Origin: Euphorbia lathyris
Lineage: Eukaryota > Streptophyta > Magnoliopsida > Malpighiales > Euphorbiaceae
Reading direction: 5' to 3'
DNA length: 64,000 bases
NCBI RefSeq assembly: GCF_963576675.1
Contig: NC_088915.1
Span: 35,679,501 to 35,743,500, forward strand
Of this stretch, positions 33,795-44,433 are shown piece after piece. Positions within the stretch are counted from its first letter, which is position 1; each line of letters begins with the position of its first letter. The notes under the pieces are model-generated. The model ran no database searches. It saw nothing but the letters and a program-made list of their open reading frames with translations, and had not been told where the DNA came from. The position numbers were made by a program, and so were the translations under genes.

Positions 33795-35332
33795 TGTTAA
33801 GCCCAAAATATACCTAAAATATCATATATAAATACGTTAAATTTACATTGAAATCGTGCTAATTATATTCATTTGGAATACTTTTACGTCTTTATTTACT
33901 TCTTTGATGCAAGGTACTTAATTATTTGGTTAAATCCAAATAGGAGCGAAAACGGAGCTAAAACGGAGCTAAAATGGAGGAAAAACCTAAAAAACGTACC
34001 GAGAACGCATAACAGCCAGAAGAACGCTCAAGAAGGACGAAAAGCAGTCGAGAGACAGGGAAAATTCTCTCTGTCGCGACTGAGATTTTGAGAATCTCAG
34101 TCGCGACATACGAAAGTCGAACTCCGAAAAAATGAAGTCTTCAACTCGCCCCTGCACCCCCTATCGCGGCTGAGATTTTCAGAATCTCATATGAGATTTT
34201 CAGAATCTCATATGAGACAGCGAAGAATTATGCACAGTTTTCACATGTTTAAATCCAAGAAACGCGTCTGTTCGTTTGGATAAAAGCGACCCTTCACCAG
34301 CGGACACGACCCTTCATTTACAACCCTTCAACAACTATAAATAAGTGATCCATTTCAGAAATCAAGGTTGGAAAAAGTTAGAGAAATTAGAGAAGAAAGT
34401 TATTATGTCGAGTTTCTGATTCAGAAAAGAATCAGAAAGTTAGATTTCATTTCTGTGTAAACAATCGTGTTGTACACGAATTGTTATTAGATTAGTTATA
34501 AAAATAGTATTAGTTTAGTTTTCATTCTGATAGTGGACAAGATCAGTCTCTATTCCGAAGATCCAGCGAGAAGAATTGACGGCTGAAGCGCATGAGGTTT
34601 GACGCACCTACGGAGTTTGAGAGAAAGATTGACAACCCGGATCTCAAAGTTTTCGTTGCAATGCTATCCAAGTTTCTACTTCTCTGTTAACTTGTAAAAA
34701 TTCACATTTCATTAATGATATACTTATTTATTCAATATATTCTTACTGTTGATTATTTTGATATCGTTCTGACAAAATGATTTTCAAAATGATAAATTGG
34801 TGTTTTTATTAAAACGTTCTATTCCATCTTATTCATATAAGAACTTTGTTGAACACTTGACAGATTTAGTTTTTATGGATGACATGATCGCTGATCGCGG
34901 CTTATCAGACATAAAATACTAGTTTGATTAAGGTAGGAATCACCTCAAGATCAGGGGGATTTCTACGGTTCAAAGCCATTTAATTGAATAAATCGCTATA
35001 TTGTTACATGTCCATAATCTTACAAAGTTAAAGTTGCTTTCTTTGCTTTATGAAAATAAGTTTTATACCTTCTATTTATTCCAGTTACGGTAGTATCTGT
35101 CTTGTAATCAAAAATCCCAAGATAGAACTGTTCTCTAAACTCGATATAATACTTCTATCTAATCCTAATTTACCAAAACCAATTCAATCAACTAAACGTA
35201 TTTCTTTTATTAAACCTAAAGACGCGAATAAAATTGAATTAAATAAGTTTTTAGTTAAAAAGCGTTCCCTGTGGGTTCGATATCTTTTATTACTACAAGC
35301 GTATACCATGCACTTGCGGAAATCACTCAACA
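33795..35332 (+). repeat. Element D 3' LTR
   Basis: 1538 bp, TGTTAAGCCC to CACTCAACA, nearly identical to the 5' copy. TATA box at 34336-34343; 35-bp hairpin at 34073-34107 with intact 15-bp arms. Confidence 0.92.
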
Positions 35333-35337
35333 ATGAT

Positions 35338-38300
35338 CTCTGATGAAGAGGATTAGACATACTGATAGTTTCCCTTAGTATGCAAAACTACTCACGAGCC
35401 AAGGGCTTCATGAAGATATCTGTAAGTTGTTCATCTGTTGGAATATAGGTCAGCTTGATCTCACCCTTGAGTATATGATCTCTGATGAAGTGATGTCTAA
35501 TGCTGACGTGCTTCATCCTGCTGTGTTGGATTGGATTTTTGGATAAGTCAATGGCACTCTTGTTGTCGCACATGACTTCAATTGTTTTTGTTTGTACACC
35601 ATAACCATCCAGCTGTTGCTTAATCCATAGGACATGTGCCACACAGCTTCCAACAACAATGTACTCAGCTTCAGTGGTTGACAGGGCAACTGACGACTGC
35701 TTCTTACTGAACCAAGACACTAGACAACTTCCATGGAAGTGGCATCCTCCTGAAGTGCTTTTACGCTCCAGCTTGTCTCGTCCATAGTCAGCGTCAGTGT
35801 ATCCAATGAGTGTGAAGTCATTTGTGTTTGGATATCATAAACCTGCATTTACTGAGCTCTGCAAATATCTAAAAATTCTTTTCACAGCTATATAATGAGA
35901 TTCCCTGGGGTCAGTTTGATATCTTGCACAGTAGCATACTGAGTATTGAATGTCTGGCCTACTAGCAGTTAGATAAAGTAGAGAGCCAATCATACCTTGA
36001 TATAACTTGCTGTCCACTGACTTACCTTTCTCATCAGGAGAAAGCACAGTGTCAGTACCCATTGGGGTAGATATGGGCTTACATTCTTCCATATCAAATT
36101 TCTTCAATATCTCCTTAGCATACTTGGTCTGACTAATGAAGATGCCATTTTTACCTTGTTTGATTTGGAGTCCAAGGAAGAAGTTGAGTTCTCCCATCAT
36201 TGACATCTCAAACTCAGTTTGCATCTGTTTGCTAAATTCCTTGCACATAGATTCATTAGTAGCACCAAAGATAATATCATCTACGTATATTTTTGCCAAC
36301 AGGGTATCTTTACCCTTTTTCTTAATGAATAAGGTTGTGTCAGCTTTACCTCTGACATAGTTCCTGGTCAGCAGGAAATTGGTCAGCCTTTCGTACCAAG
36401 CACGTGGTGCTTGCTTCAGGCCATACAGAGCCTTTTTGAGTTTATAAACGTGGTTTGGAAATTTTGGATCTTCAAACCCTGGAGGCTGACTAATATATAC
36501 CTCTTTGTTTATAACTCCATTAAGGAAAGCACTTTTAACATCCGTTTGGAAGAGTTTAAAGTTCATAAAGCTAGCATATGCATATAATATTCTTATTGCC
36601 TCTAACCTAGCTACGGGTGCAAAGGTCTTACCATAGTCAATACCTTCCTGGTGACTGTAACCTTGAGCTACAAGTCTGGCTTTGTTTCTGACTACGTTAC
36701 CTCGTTCATCTAGCTTATTGCAGAAAACCCACTTTGTTCCTATGGTCTTTTGATTCCTAGGTTTCGGCACTAAATCCCATACCTCATTTCTCTTGAATTG
36801 ATCAAGCTCTTCCTGCATCGCATTGATTCAGAATTCGTCGTGCTCAGCTTCGGTGAAGTTCTTTGGTTCATGGAATGATACGAACGCAACATTACTAAGA
36901 TATCTCCTGAGTTGATTTTTGGTCATCAGGGTGTTCTCAGCAGCATCAAGAATGGACTTTTCTGAGTGTCCTCTTGGAATTTTGATTTCTTTAGGCAGTG
37001 TTGAGTTTTCAGGAACAAGTGTTTTGACAATCTCTGCAGTTTTAGATTGGTCAGCAAAGGTAATTTCAGGTTCGTTTTTACCTTTGGTCAGCCCTTGTGG
37101 TAATGACTCAGCGGCTCCATTTTGGTCAGCGGAAGCTGAGCATGAGTCATCTTCGGTAGGTGACTTATCTTCCCTGCAGGGTCAGTTTCATCGAACTCAA
37201 TATGTACCGACTCTTCTACGACCTGAGTTCGTTTATTAAACACCCTATATGCTTTGCTGTTTGTTGAGTACCCTAAGAAGATAGCTACGTCAGCTTTGGA
37301 ATCAAATTTAGCAAGGTTGTCTTTCGTATTAAGAATAAAACATTTACAACCAAAGGCACGAAAATATCCGATGTTAGGTTTTCGTCCTTTCCAAAGTTCA
37401 TAGGGGGTTTTCTTAAGTATAGGCCTAACTAAAGCCCTATTGAGTATATAGCAAGCTGTGTTGACAGCTTCACCCCAGAAATACTTTGGAAGCCTATTCT
37501 CACTCAGCATTGTCCTAGCTATTTCAACTAAGTTTCTGTTCTTCCTCTCAACTACCCCATTTTGTTGAGGAGTTCTAGGAGCGGAAAAATTGTGGTCAAT
37601 GCCGCTGACTTCACAGAATTCATCAAATTGTTGGTTTTTTAATTCTCTGCCATTATCACTTCGGATGTGAGCTAATTTTAGGTCTTTGTCATTTTCAAGT
37701 TTTCTAATCAGTGTTGAAAACATCTCAAAGGCTTCATCCTTGCTACTCAGCAAGATGACCCAAGTATACCGAGAGAAATCATCTACAATGACCAAGGAAA
37801 ATCTCTTACCACCCAAGCTCAACGGCTGGACTAGTCCGAAAAGATCCAAGTGTAGTAATTCCAATGGACGCTTGGTTGAAACAACATTTTTACTTTGAAA
37901 AGACTTTTTGGTTTGTTTACCTTGCTGACAAGCATTGCATAATTGATCCTTCTCAAATCTAAGTTTGGGCAAACCCTCAACTAATTGCTTTCTTGGTAAT
38001 TTGGCAAGGAGTTCCATGCTTACATGACCAAGTCTCCTATGCCATAGCCAGGAATTATCTTCCATTGACACTAAGCATATATTTTTCGAAAACTTCTTTT
38101 CTAAACTCAGCATGAAGACATTGTCAACACGAGGGGCAGTTAAAATCAAATCATTTGTTTTTCCCTCAAGTATCCGACATTCAGTGGCATCAAATACAAC
38201 CTTTCTTCCGCTGTCACACAGCTGAGCAACGCTCAATAGGTTATATTTGAGACCCCTGACTAGGGAGACTGACTCAATAGTAGGATTTCCTCCGATAGTA

Positions 38301-38473
38301 CCTTATCCTACTATCTTACCATTTTTGTTGTCTCCAAAACTTACATTTCCACCTCGTTTATGCACAAGTGTGATGAACTGAGTTTCATCACCAGTCATAT
38401 GCCTCGAGCATGCGCTGTCAATGTACCATAGCTTTGACTTCTCCGCGCACCTCAGGCTCACCTGCAATTTAAA
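35338..38473 (-). pseudogene. pol: Element A pol: protease, integrase, RT, RNase H
   Basis: Read right to left: protease DSACSRHMTG near 38417-38390, a stop (TAA in place of a serine codon) near 38307, then an open frame 38236-37088 with the complete integrase: WHRRLGHVS, CNAC, LHLDLFG, IRSDNG and TPQQNGVVERKNRN, so D, D and E are present. A frameshift follows near 37180, and TGA at 36828-36830 replaces a tryptophan. RT is open from 36818 to 35835 with YVDD at 36276-36287. TGA 35835-35837 (again a tryptophan) and a glutamine-to-TAG at 35388 break RNase H (STTEAEY, DNKSAID). The last codons are duplicated left of D. Confidence 0.9.
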
Positions 38474-40148
38474 CTAGCCATCTTTAGGTACCCAATTCTT
38501 TTTGGGTCCTTGTTCGTTAGCGTAAACAGGTGAAGCATCATATTTTCTTTTGTGACGGCATACATTTATGGTGTGGCCATCTTTCCCACAAAAGTCACAA
38601 TGAACACCCCTTTGAGGGTGTTTCCATTTTTGGTCAGCACGATGGTGCTGAGCATACCAACACACATTTATAGTGTGTCCTCTCTTTCCATAACAGTCAC
38701 ACTGACTGTTCTACTGAGTGTACCGTCTATGGTGACCAGTACCTTGATACTCAGCATTTGGATAGAACCTTTTCTTAGCTGATGTACTCAGCTGGTTCTG
38801 TATAGATGTGATGTCCTTTCTCTGATTGGACTTCAGAGACAACCCCGTGCATGATTTTCAAGTTTTCATCTTGCCTGGTATTGTCCTGGAGTAGATGTCG
38901 GAGATCACTGAGTTTGACCTCTTCAATCTCATCACATCGCCTGCTGAGTGCTCGTATTTTCTTATTACACTTTTTGGTCCGTGTATAGAGATCACTCAGG
39001 GCATTAACCATTTCATTTCTGAGCAGAAGAAGAGATGTTACCTCATTGGAGTGTTCCTCTTGGTCAGATCCATCTAAGAGGTCAGCTTGCTCAGATCGGC
39101 AGTGGTCAGCAGATTCGTCAGCCATGAAACATATGTTTGCTGACTCAGTGGCATCAGCTTCTGATGAGGTTGACTCATCACTATCACTCCATGTTGCCAC
39201 CATTGCTTTTCTGCTACCTTTCTTTTCTTTCTTCAGAGTTTGACAGCTGTCCTTCTTGTATCTGCTGTCGCTGGACTCAACTTTGTATTTATCGCTTCTT
39301 TTGAATGGCCTTTTGCTGTTTTTGTCATTCTTTCTAAACATCTTCTTCATCTTTCTGGTGAACATGGCCATCTCCTCATCATCTGATGAGTCAGCTTCTA
39401 TTGAGTCAGCTTTCATGACAATAGATTTTTGCTTCTTATCCTCAGACTTTTCTTTAGCCTCAAAATTCTTCATGGAGATCTCGTGGGTCAGCAGAGATCC
39501 AATCAACTCATCATATTTGTATGTGGTCAGGTCCTGAGCTTCTTCCACAGCTGTTTTCTTAGCTTGCCAGCTCTTGGGGAGACTTCTTAAGATTTTTTTC
39601 ACTTGTTCTTCTTCTTTGAAGTTCTTGCCGAGTCTCTTAAGCTCATTTATGATATTGGTGAACCTTGAGTTCATCTCAGAGATGTCTTCATTTTCGTTCA
39701 TCTCAAACAGCTCGTATAGTCTCATGTGTTAATTCACCTTGGACTCCTTGACCTTGCTTGTTCCTTCATAGGTCACCTCTAGCTTCTTCTAGATTTCCTG
39801 TGCTGACTCACAACCTGAAATTTTGTTGTACTTTGCAGCATCTAATGCACAGTGAAGCATATTAATAGCCGAAGCATTATTTTGCAATTTTTTAAGGTCA
39901 TCCTCTGACCACTTAGACTCACTCTTGATAGACTTTACTCCGTCAATAATTTCATAGGGAACAAACGGGCCTTGGACTATTGCCAACCATGCACTCATGT
40001 TTGTTGCCTGAATGAAGTTTTTCATCCTGTTCTTCCAAAATGTATAATTTGACCCGAAGAACAAGGGAGGCCGACTAATAGATAATCCCTCAGGGAGTAT
40101 CTGTGTTGTTTGATTTCCTGGAAGGAAACGAGTGCTGTTCTCAGCCAT
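38474..40148 (-). pseudogene. gag: Element A gag, first zinc knuckle deleted
   Basis: Starts at ATG 40146-40148 (MAENSTRFLPGNQTTQI). The capsid part is colinear with B. TAG at 39789-39791 replaces the tryptophan of QEIWKKLEV, and TAA follows at about 39726. Near 39240 an in-frame gap of about 54 bp joins RYKKDS to CQTLKKEKK, removing the first CX2CX4HX4C knuckle that B keeps. The last knuckle, CDFCGKDGHTINVC, is present near 38600; the middle one survives as CDCYGKRGHTINVC-like sequence near 38690, with an altered spacing. The chain ends at TAG 38474-38476, in frame with protease. Confidence 0.88.
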
Positions 40149-40197
40149 TTACATGGATCAGCTCAAGATAGTTTTATCTTGAATAGTGAGCTACTGA

Positions 40198-40209
40198 GCT
40201 CTGATACCA
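40198..40209 (-). promoter_or_regulatory. Element A primer binding site
   Basis: Minus strand TGGTATCAGAGC, adjacent to the LTR edge at 40212; initiator tRNA-Met type. Confidence 0.9.
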
Positions 40210-40211
40210 CT

Positions 40212-41118
40212 TGTTGGTCCCGTGTAACTTAATATGATTAGTTCCAAAGGGGGGGTTAGGAACTAATATAACTTTTTCGCTTAATTATGCTGACTAAATT
40301 TAATCCTTTAAATAACTTCACTCAGTTTCAGGTCAGCAAGGCTGAGCGTGATGTAAGACAGCTTTAGTCAGAAGCTGACTAGAACTGTTTCACTTGTGCG
40401 TTGGGAAATAACACTTAGGTCAGTTTCCAACTCAGCACTCTGATTACTCAGCGTCGGCTTTTACAGATTATATACTGAGTAGTTTAAGCAAGCAACACAT
40501 ACATATATATATATATATATATACATATATATCAAGAGAAGGGTTAGAGATTACTCAGCAAACTTATCTTGGTTCGACCTCTCCGCCTACGTCCAGTCCC
40601 TAGAATCCCTCCGGGCTTTTTCAATCCACTACTGAGCTCTTTAAAGGTAGAGCACAAACCGTTTACAAAGCAATTGAGTATGCAAGAGTACCATCCTCTA
40701 TTCGTCTACTCAATCCTACTGAGCGCTATAACCGAACACTCAGATTTTCTCTACCGCTGAGTACTAAAACCGAGTACTCAGCACCACTCTTCTAACCTTT
40801 ACAGTTGATACAAGATTGTTCTCTCTAAATGAAGAACACTTTAGATGAATACAAATTCACTCTAGACTTTTAGATAATGATTGGAATTGGGTGTAAGAAC
40901 TTGCTTTTTCTAATCAGACAGCTTCTCTTTTGGATCTTTTAACTTAGTGAAGATCTTGCTTGTCTTTTCTCTTTTTTGTAATTCGGCAAAGGATCCAAGT
41001 GATGAACTTGTCCTTTTATAGCAAATTCTGAAGCTTCAATGATTTGAATTCGGACATATCCGTTGAATTCAAACGGTCTTCTTTCGTCATTGATATGTCA
41101 GCATTCAGAATCGCAGGC
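40212..41118 (-). repeat. Element A 5' LTR, truncated
   Basis: Matches 7865 to about 8789 of the other LTR closely, then stops at GCATTCAGAATCGCAGGC, where an unrelated tandem repeat begins; AGGC is shared at the junction. The TATA box (CTATAAAAGG) is kept at 41012-41021, but the outer ~580 bp of the LTR are lost. No target duplication can be assigned. Confidence 0.88.
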
Positions 41119-44014
41119 TCAAAATACCTCACATTGATTTCGGGTTTAATCGTGTACTTTCAAGTTCTCGTAAAATTTTCAAAAACCCCGTTTTTATTGC
41201 CTTTTTAAATTTCACTATGGAGATGACTCGTGGGTTAGGACTCATTGCTTTTGTTAAGTGCAAACTTCGACTATGCATAAACTCCCTAGCTTCGGAAACA
41301 ATACCTAAACTTTTTAATTAGACTGATCCTTTGTAATTGAACATCTTTTATTTTAAGGACAAATAACGGAACTTCTAATCTATTTCCGAGGGGGGTGACG
41401 TGTCGGAGAAATTTTTGAACTAATAATTTAGTTTAATTATTTTGTTTTTGTGAGTGCAAAACAAACTACTAGTGCGGGGTTGCACAACCTCCTCGGACTT
41501 TAAAGTTTTACTTGTCCTCAAGTAAAGGAAGTCGAAAGATAAGGGATTGAGATGATTAAGAAACAAACCTCTAGTTGGTTTAACCAAGTGCGTGATTTTA
41601 AAACGAAGGTTTTATGAAAAGTTTTCAATAAGCACTTACGTAAGCAGATGAGTGGCCAAACTTATTCGAAACCTCCATGATCAAACTTAATAGGCAATAT
41701 TAACGGGGATTGATCATTCTTTGAGAATTCAATTGTACCTCACCAAGGTATTTCACTCTTATCACTCAATTTTTGGTGGGTTAGTGTTTGTGCGCTCTTC
41801 TTAGTACTTACTCAAAGTCATCCCGAGTTTGCATGTTCATCCGAGTTTTTCCACCTATATTATGGTTGGGCAATATTAAAAATGAACCCGGAGAGGGGTT
41901 GTAATGTAGGTGAGCTTTTTAGTGGTGAGTGTTTAATATTAGGAACTCGAGTCCGAATACCGATTTTGGTGATTGCATCATCTTTTTATCATTTTGCCCT
42001 AGCAAGCATGAAAGATGGATTTTGAAATTGCTCGAGTGGAGCTTGAGAATGCCTATTTTGCTCTCTATTTTTGCTTTATTTTTTCTTTCTTTTTATCCGA
42101 GAGTGGCACAAAAACGATTTCAAAGATTACTTGTGCTTTCTTGCAAGAGACTTAGCTTGTTTCGGGTCTTTTTGATGCATTTGATTTTAGTATTCGAACA
42201 AGAGGAAAAATGGTTACGTGTTAAAAGGGTGTTAGCAAAGAAGTTGGTTAATAGGCTCGAGGGGGCTTCCTAGAGGTTTATGAAAATGAAGAAAAATAAC
42301 TAAGAAAGAATTAGCCTAAGTGGGTTCGTTTTATCATCTATTGCTCTTTTTACCAAAACAAGTGTACTTCACCCGGTATGTAATGAAAACTCTATGAATT
42401 AAGTGAAGCAAAAGCCCTCAAAATGTTGTGAAGCAAAATAAAGTTCTCGTGCGAACTCTTTTAGGCTCAAAATACCTCATATTGATTTCGGGTTTAATTG
42501 TGTACTTTCAAGTTCTCGTAAAATTTTCAAAAATCCCGTTTTTATTGCCTTTTTAAATTTCACTATGGAGATGACTCGTGGGTTAGGACTCGTTGCTTTA
42601 GTTAAGTGCAAACTTCGACTATGCATAAACTCCCTAGCTTCGGAAACAAGACCTAAACTTCTTAATTAGACTGATCCTTTGTAATTGAACATTTTTTATT
42701 TTAAGGACAAATACCAGAACTTCTAATCTATTTCCGAGGGGGGTGACGTGTCAGAGGAATTTTTGAACTAATAATTTAGTTTAATTATTTTGTTTTTGTG
42801 AGTGCAAAACAAACTACTAGTGCGGGGTTGCACAACCTCCTCGGACTTTAAAGTTTTACTTGTCCTCAAGTAAAGGAAGTCGACAGATAAGGGATTGAGA
42901 CGATTAAGAAACAAACCTCTGGTTGGTTTAACCAAGTGCGTGATTTTAAAACCAAGGTTTTATGAAAAGTTTTCGATAAGCACTTACGTAAGCGGATGAG
43001 TGACCAAACTTATTCGAAACCTCCATGATCAAACTTAATAGGCAATATTAACGGGGATTGATCATTCTTTGAGAATTCAATTGTACCTCACCAAGGTATT
43101 TCACTCTTATCACTCAATTTTTGGTGGGTTGGTGTTTGTGCGCTCTTCTTTGTACTTACTCAAAGTCATCCCGAGTTTGCATGTTCATCCGAGTTTTTCC
43201 ACCTATATTATGGTCGGGCAATATTAAAAATGAACCCGGAGAGGGGTTGTAATGTAGGTGGAATTTTTAGTGGTGAGTGGTTAATATTAGGAACTCGAGT
43301 CCGAATACCGATTTTGGTGATTGCATCATCTTTTTATCATTTTTCCCTAGCAAGCACGAAAGATGGATTTTGAAATTGCTCGAGTGGAGCTTGAGAATGC
43401 CTATTTTGCTCTCTATTTTTGCGTTATTTTTTTCTTTCTTTTTATCCGAGAGTGTCACAAAAACGATTTCAAAGATTACTTGTGCTTTCTTGCTAGAGAC
43501 TTAGCTTGTTTCGGGTCTTTTTGATGCATTTGATTTTAGTATTCGAACAAGAGGAAAAATGGTTACATGTTAAAAGGGTGTTAGCAAAGAAGTTGGTTAA
43601 TAGGCTCGAGGAAAAATAGAGTTCTCGTGCGAACTCTTTTAGGCTCAAAATACCTCACATTGATTTCGAGTTTAATTGTGTACTTTCAAGTTCTCGTAAA
43701 ATTTTCAAAAATCCCGTTTTTATTGCCTTTTTAAATTTCACTATGGAGATGACTCGTGGGTTAGGACTCGTTGCTTTTGTTAAGTGCAAACTTCGACTAT
43801 GCATAAACTCCCTAGCTTCGGAAACAAGACCTAAACTTCTTAATTAGACTGATCCTTTGTAATTAAACATTTTTTATTTTAAGGAAAAATAACGGAACTT
43901 CTAATCTATTTCCGAGGGGGGTGACGTGTCAGAGGAATTTTTGAACTAATAATTTAGTTTAATTATTTTGTTTTTGTGAGTGCAAAACAAACTACTAGTG
44001 CGGGGTTGCACAGC
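41119..44014. repeat. Tandem array of 1.2-1.35-kb units, about 2.3 copies
   Basis: Units start at GGCTCAAAATACCTCA near 41117, 42472 and 43642. Copy 1 is about 1353 bp, copy 2 about 1170 bp, copy 3 stops after some 370 bp at GGGGTTGCACA. Copy 2 lacks ~184 bp that copy 1 has before its end (about 42270-42453). Identity between copies is high. Open frames inside (41929-42273, 43277-43504) are short, hydrophobic and unrelated to known domains, so I do not call them genes. It may be the untranslated tandem-repeat region of a gypsy element. Confidence 0.8.
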
Positions 44015-44433
44015 CCTCTGCGTGACTAAATAGACGTTAATTACAGAAACGTTCTAAACTAAAAACAACATAAACAAAACACAAAAAATAAAATTAGAAA
44101 AATATAAAACCAACAAAACTAAGGTGGAGGCAGATGAGGAGTGGTTTAATTTTATAAAAAAAACCCTACAGGTTTGCTTCCACGCGGAGCATATTGTAGG
44201 ATACGCTCCGCGTACTATGCCTTTTATTGCATTTTTATTGGCAGAGACTTGTTCACGCGGGGCTTGGCCATAGGCACGCTTTGCGTGAATTTTGGATTTT
44301 AGGAGGAATTTGTTTTTCTTTTGATTATTTTGTAATTTTTTATTGGTTACGGGTGAAAGCGTAAATAAAATGTCGATACAAACGAGAAACGATGCTGGAA
44401 ATAAAACACGAGAAATCATATCTAACTGGGAGT
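44015..44433. other. Unclassified segment with GCG hairpin words
   Basis: AT-rich DNA with words such as TACGCTCCGCGTA (44201-44213) and CACGCTTTGCGTG (near 44275), like those at 7138-7440. 26 bp at 44417-44442 recur at 44472-44497, a 55-bp-offset duplication that spans the edge of the next element. Confidence 0.45.

Larger units (their letters stand above)
26202..35332 (+). mobile_element. Element D: Athila-like LTR element without gag-pol
   Basis: A 9.13-kb element with LTRs of 1537 and 1538 bp and a perfect 5-bp target duplication ATGAT (26197-26201, 35333-35337). The primer site matches tRNA-Asp, as in Athila/Tat gypsy elements. The LTRs differ at only about 1% by eye, so insertion is recent. 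The 6-kb interior holds two related accessory ORF copies and no protease, RT, RNase H or integrase. It must have been mobilised by another element's proteins. Inserted in element A's pol. Confidence 0.9.
7865..41118 (-). mobile_element. Element A: Sirevirus-type copia, split by three insertions
   Basis: Read from right to left: truncated 5' LTR (40212-41118), primer site, gag, protease-integrase-RT-RNase H, spacer with TATA box, accessory ORF, polypurine tract and 3' LTR (7865-9367). Removing B (10154-21304), C (22743-24572) and D (26202-35332) with their target duplications rejoins the reading of each interrupted region. The long post-pol ORF, the multi-knuckle gag and the DSxCSRHMTG protease motif are Sirevirus traits. 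The element carries several stops and frameshifts, so it is dead. Its two LTRs are very similar where both exist. Confidence 0.85.

Noticed and set aside
41929..42273. 114-codon frame in the tandem array
   Set aside because: The second array copy (43277-43504) breaks the frame; composition is low-complexity hydrophobic, with no domain.
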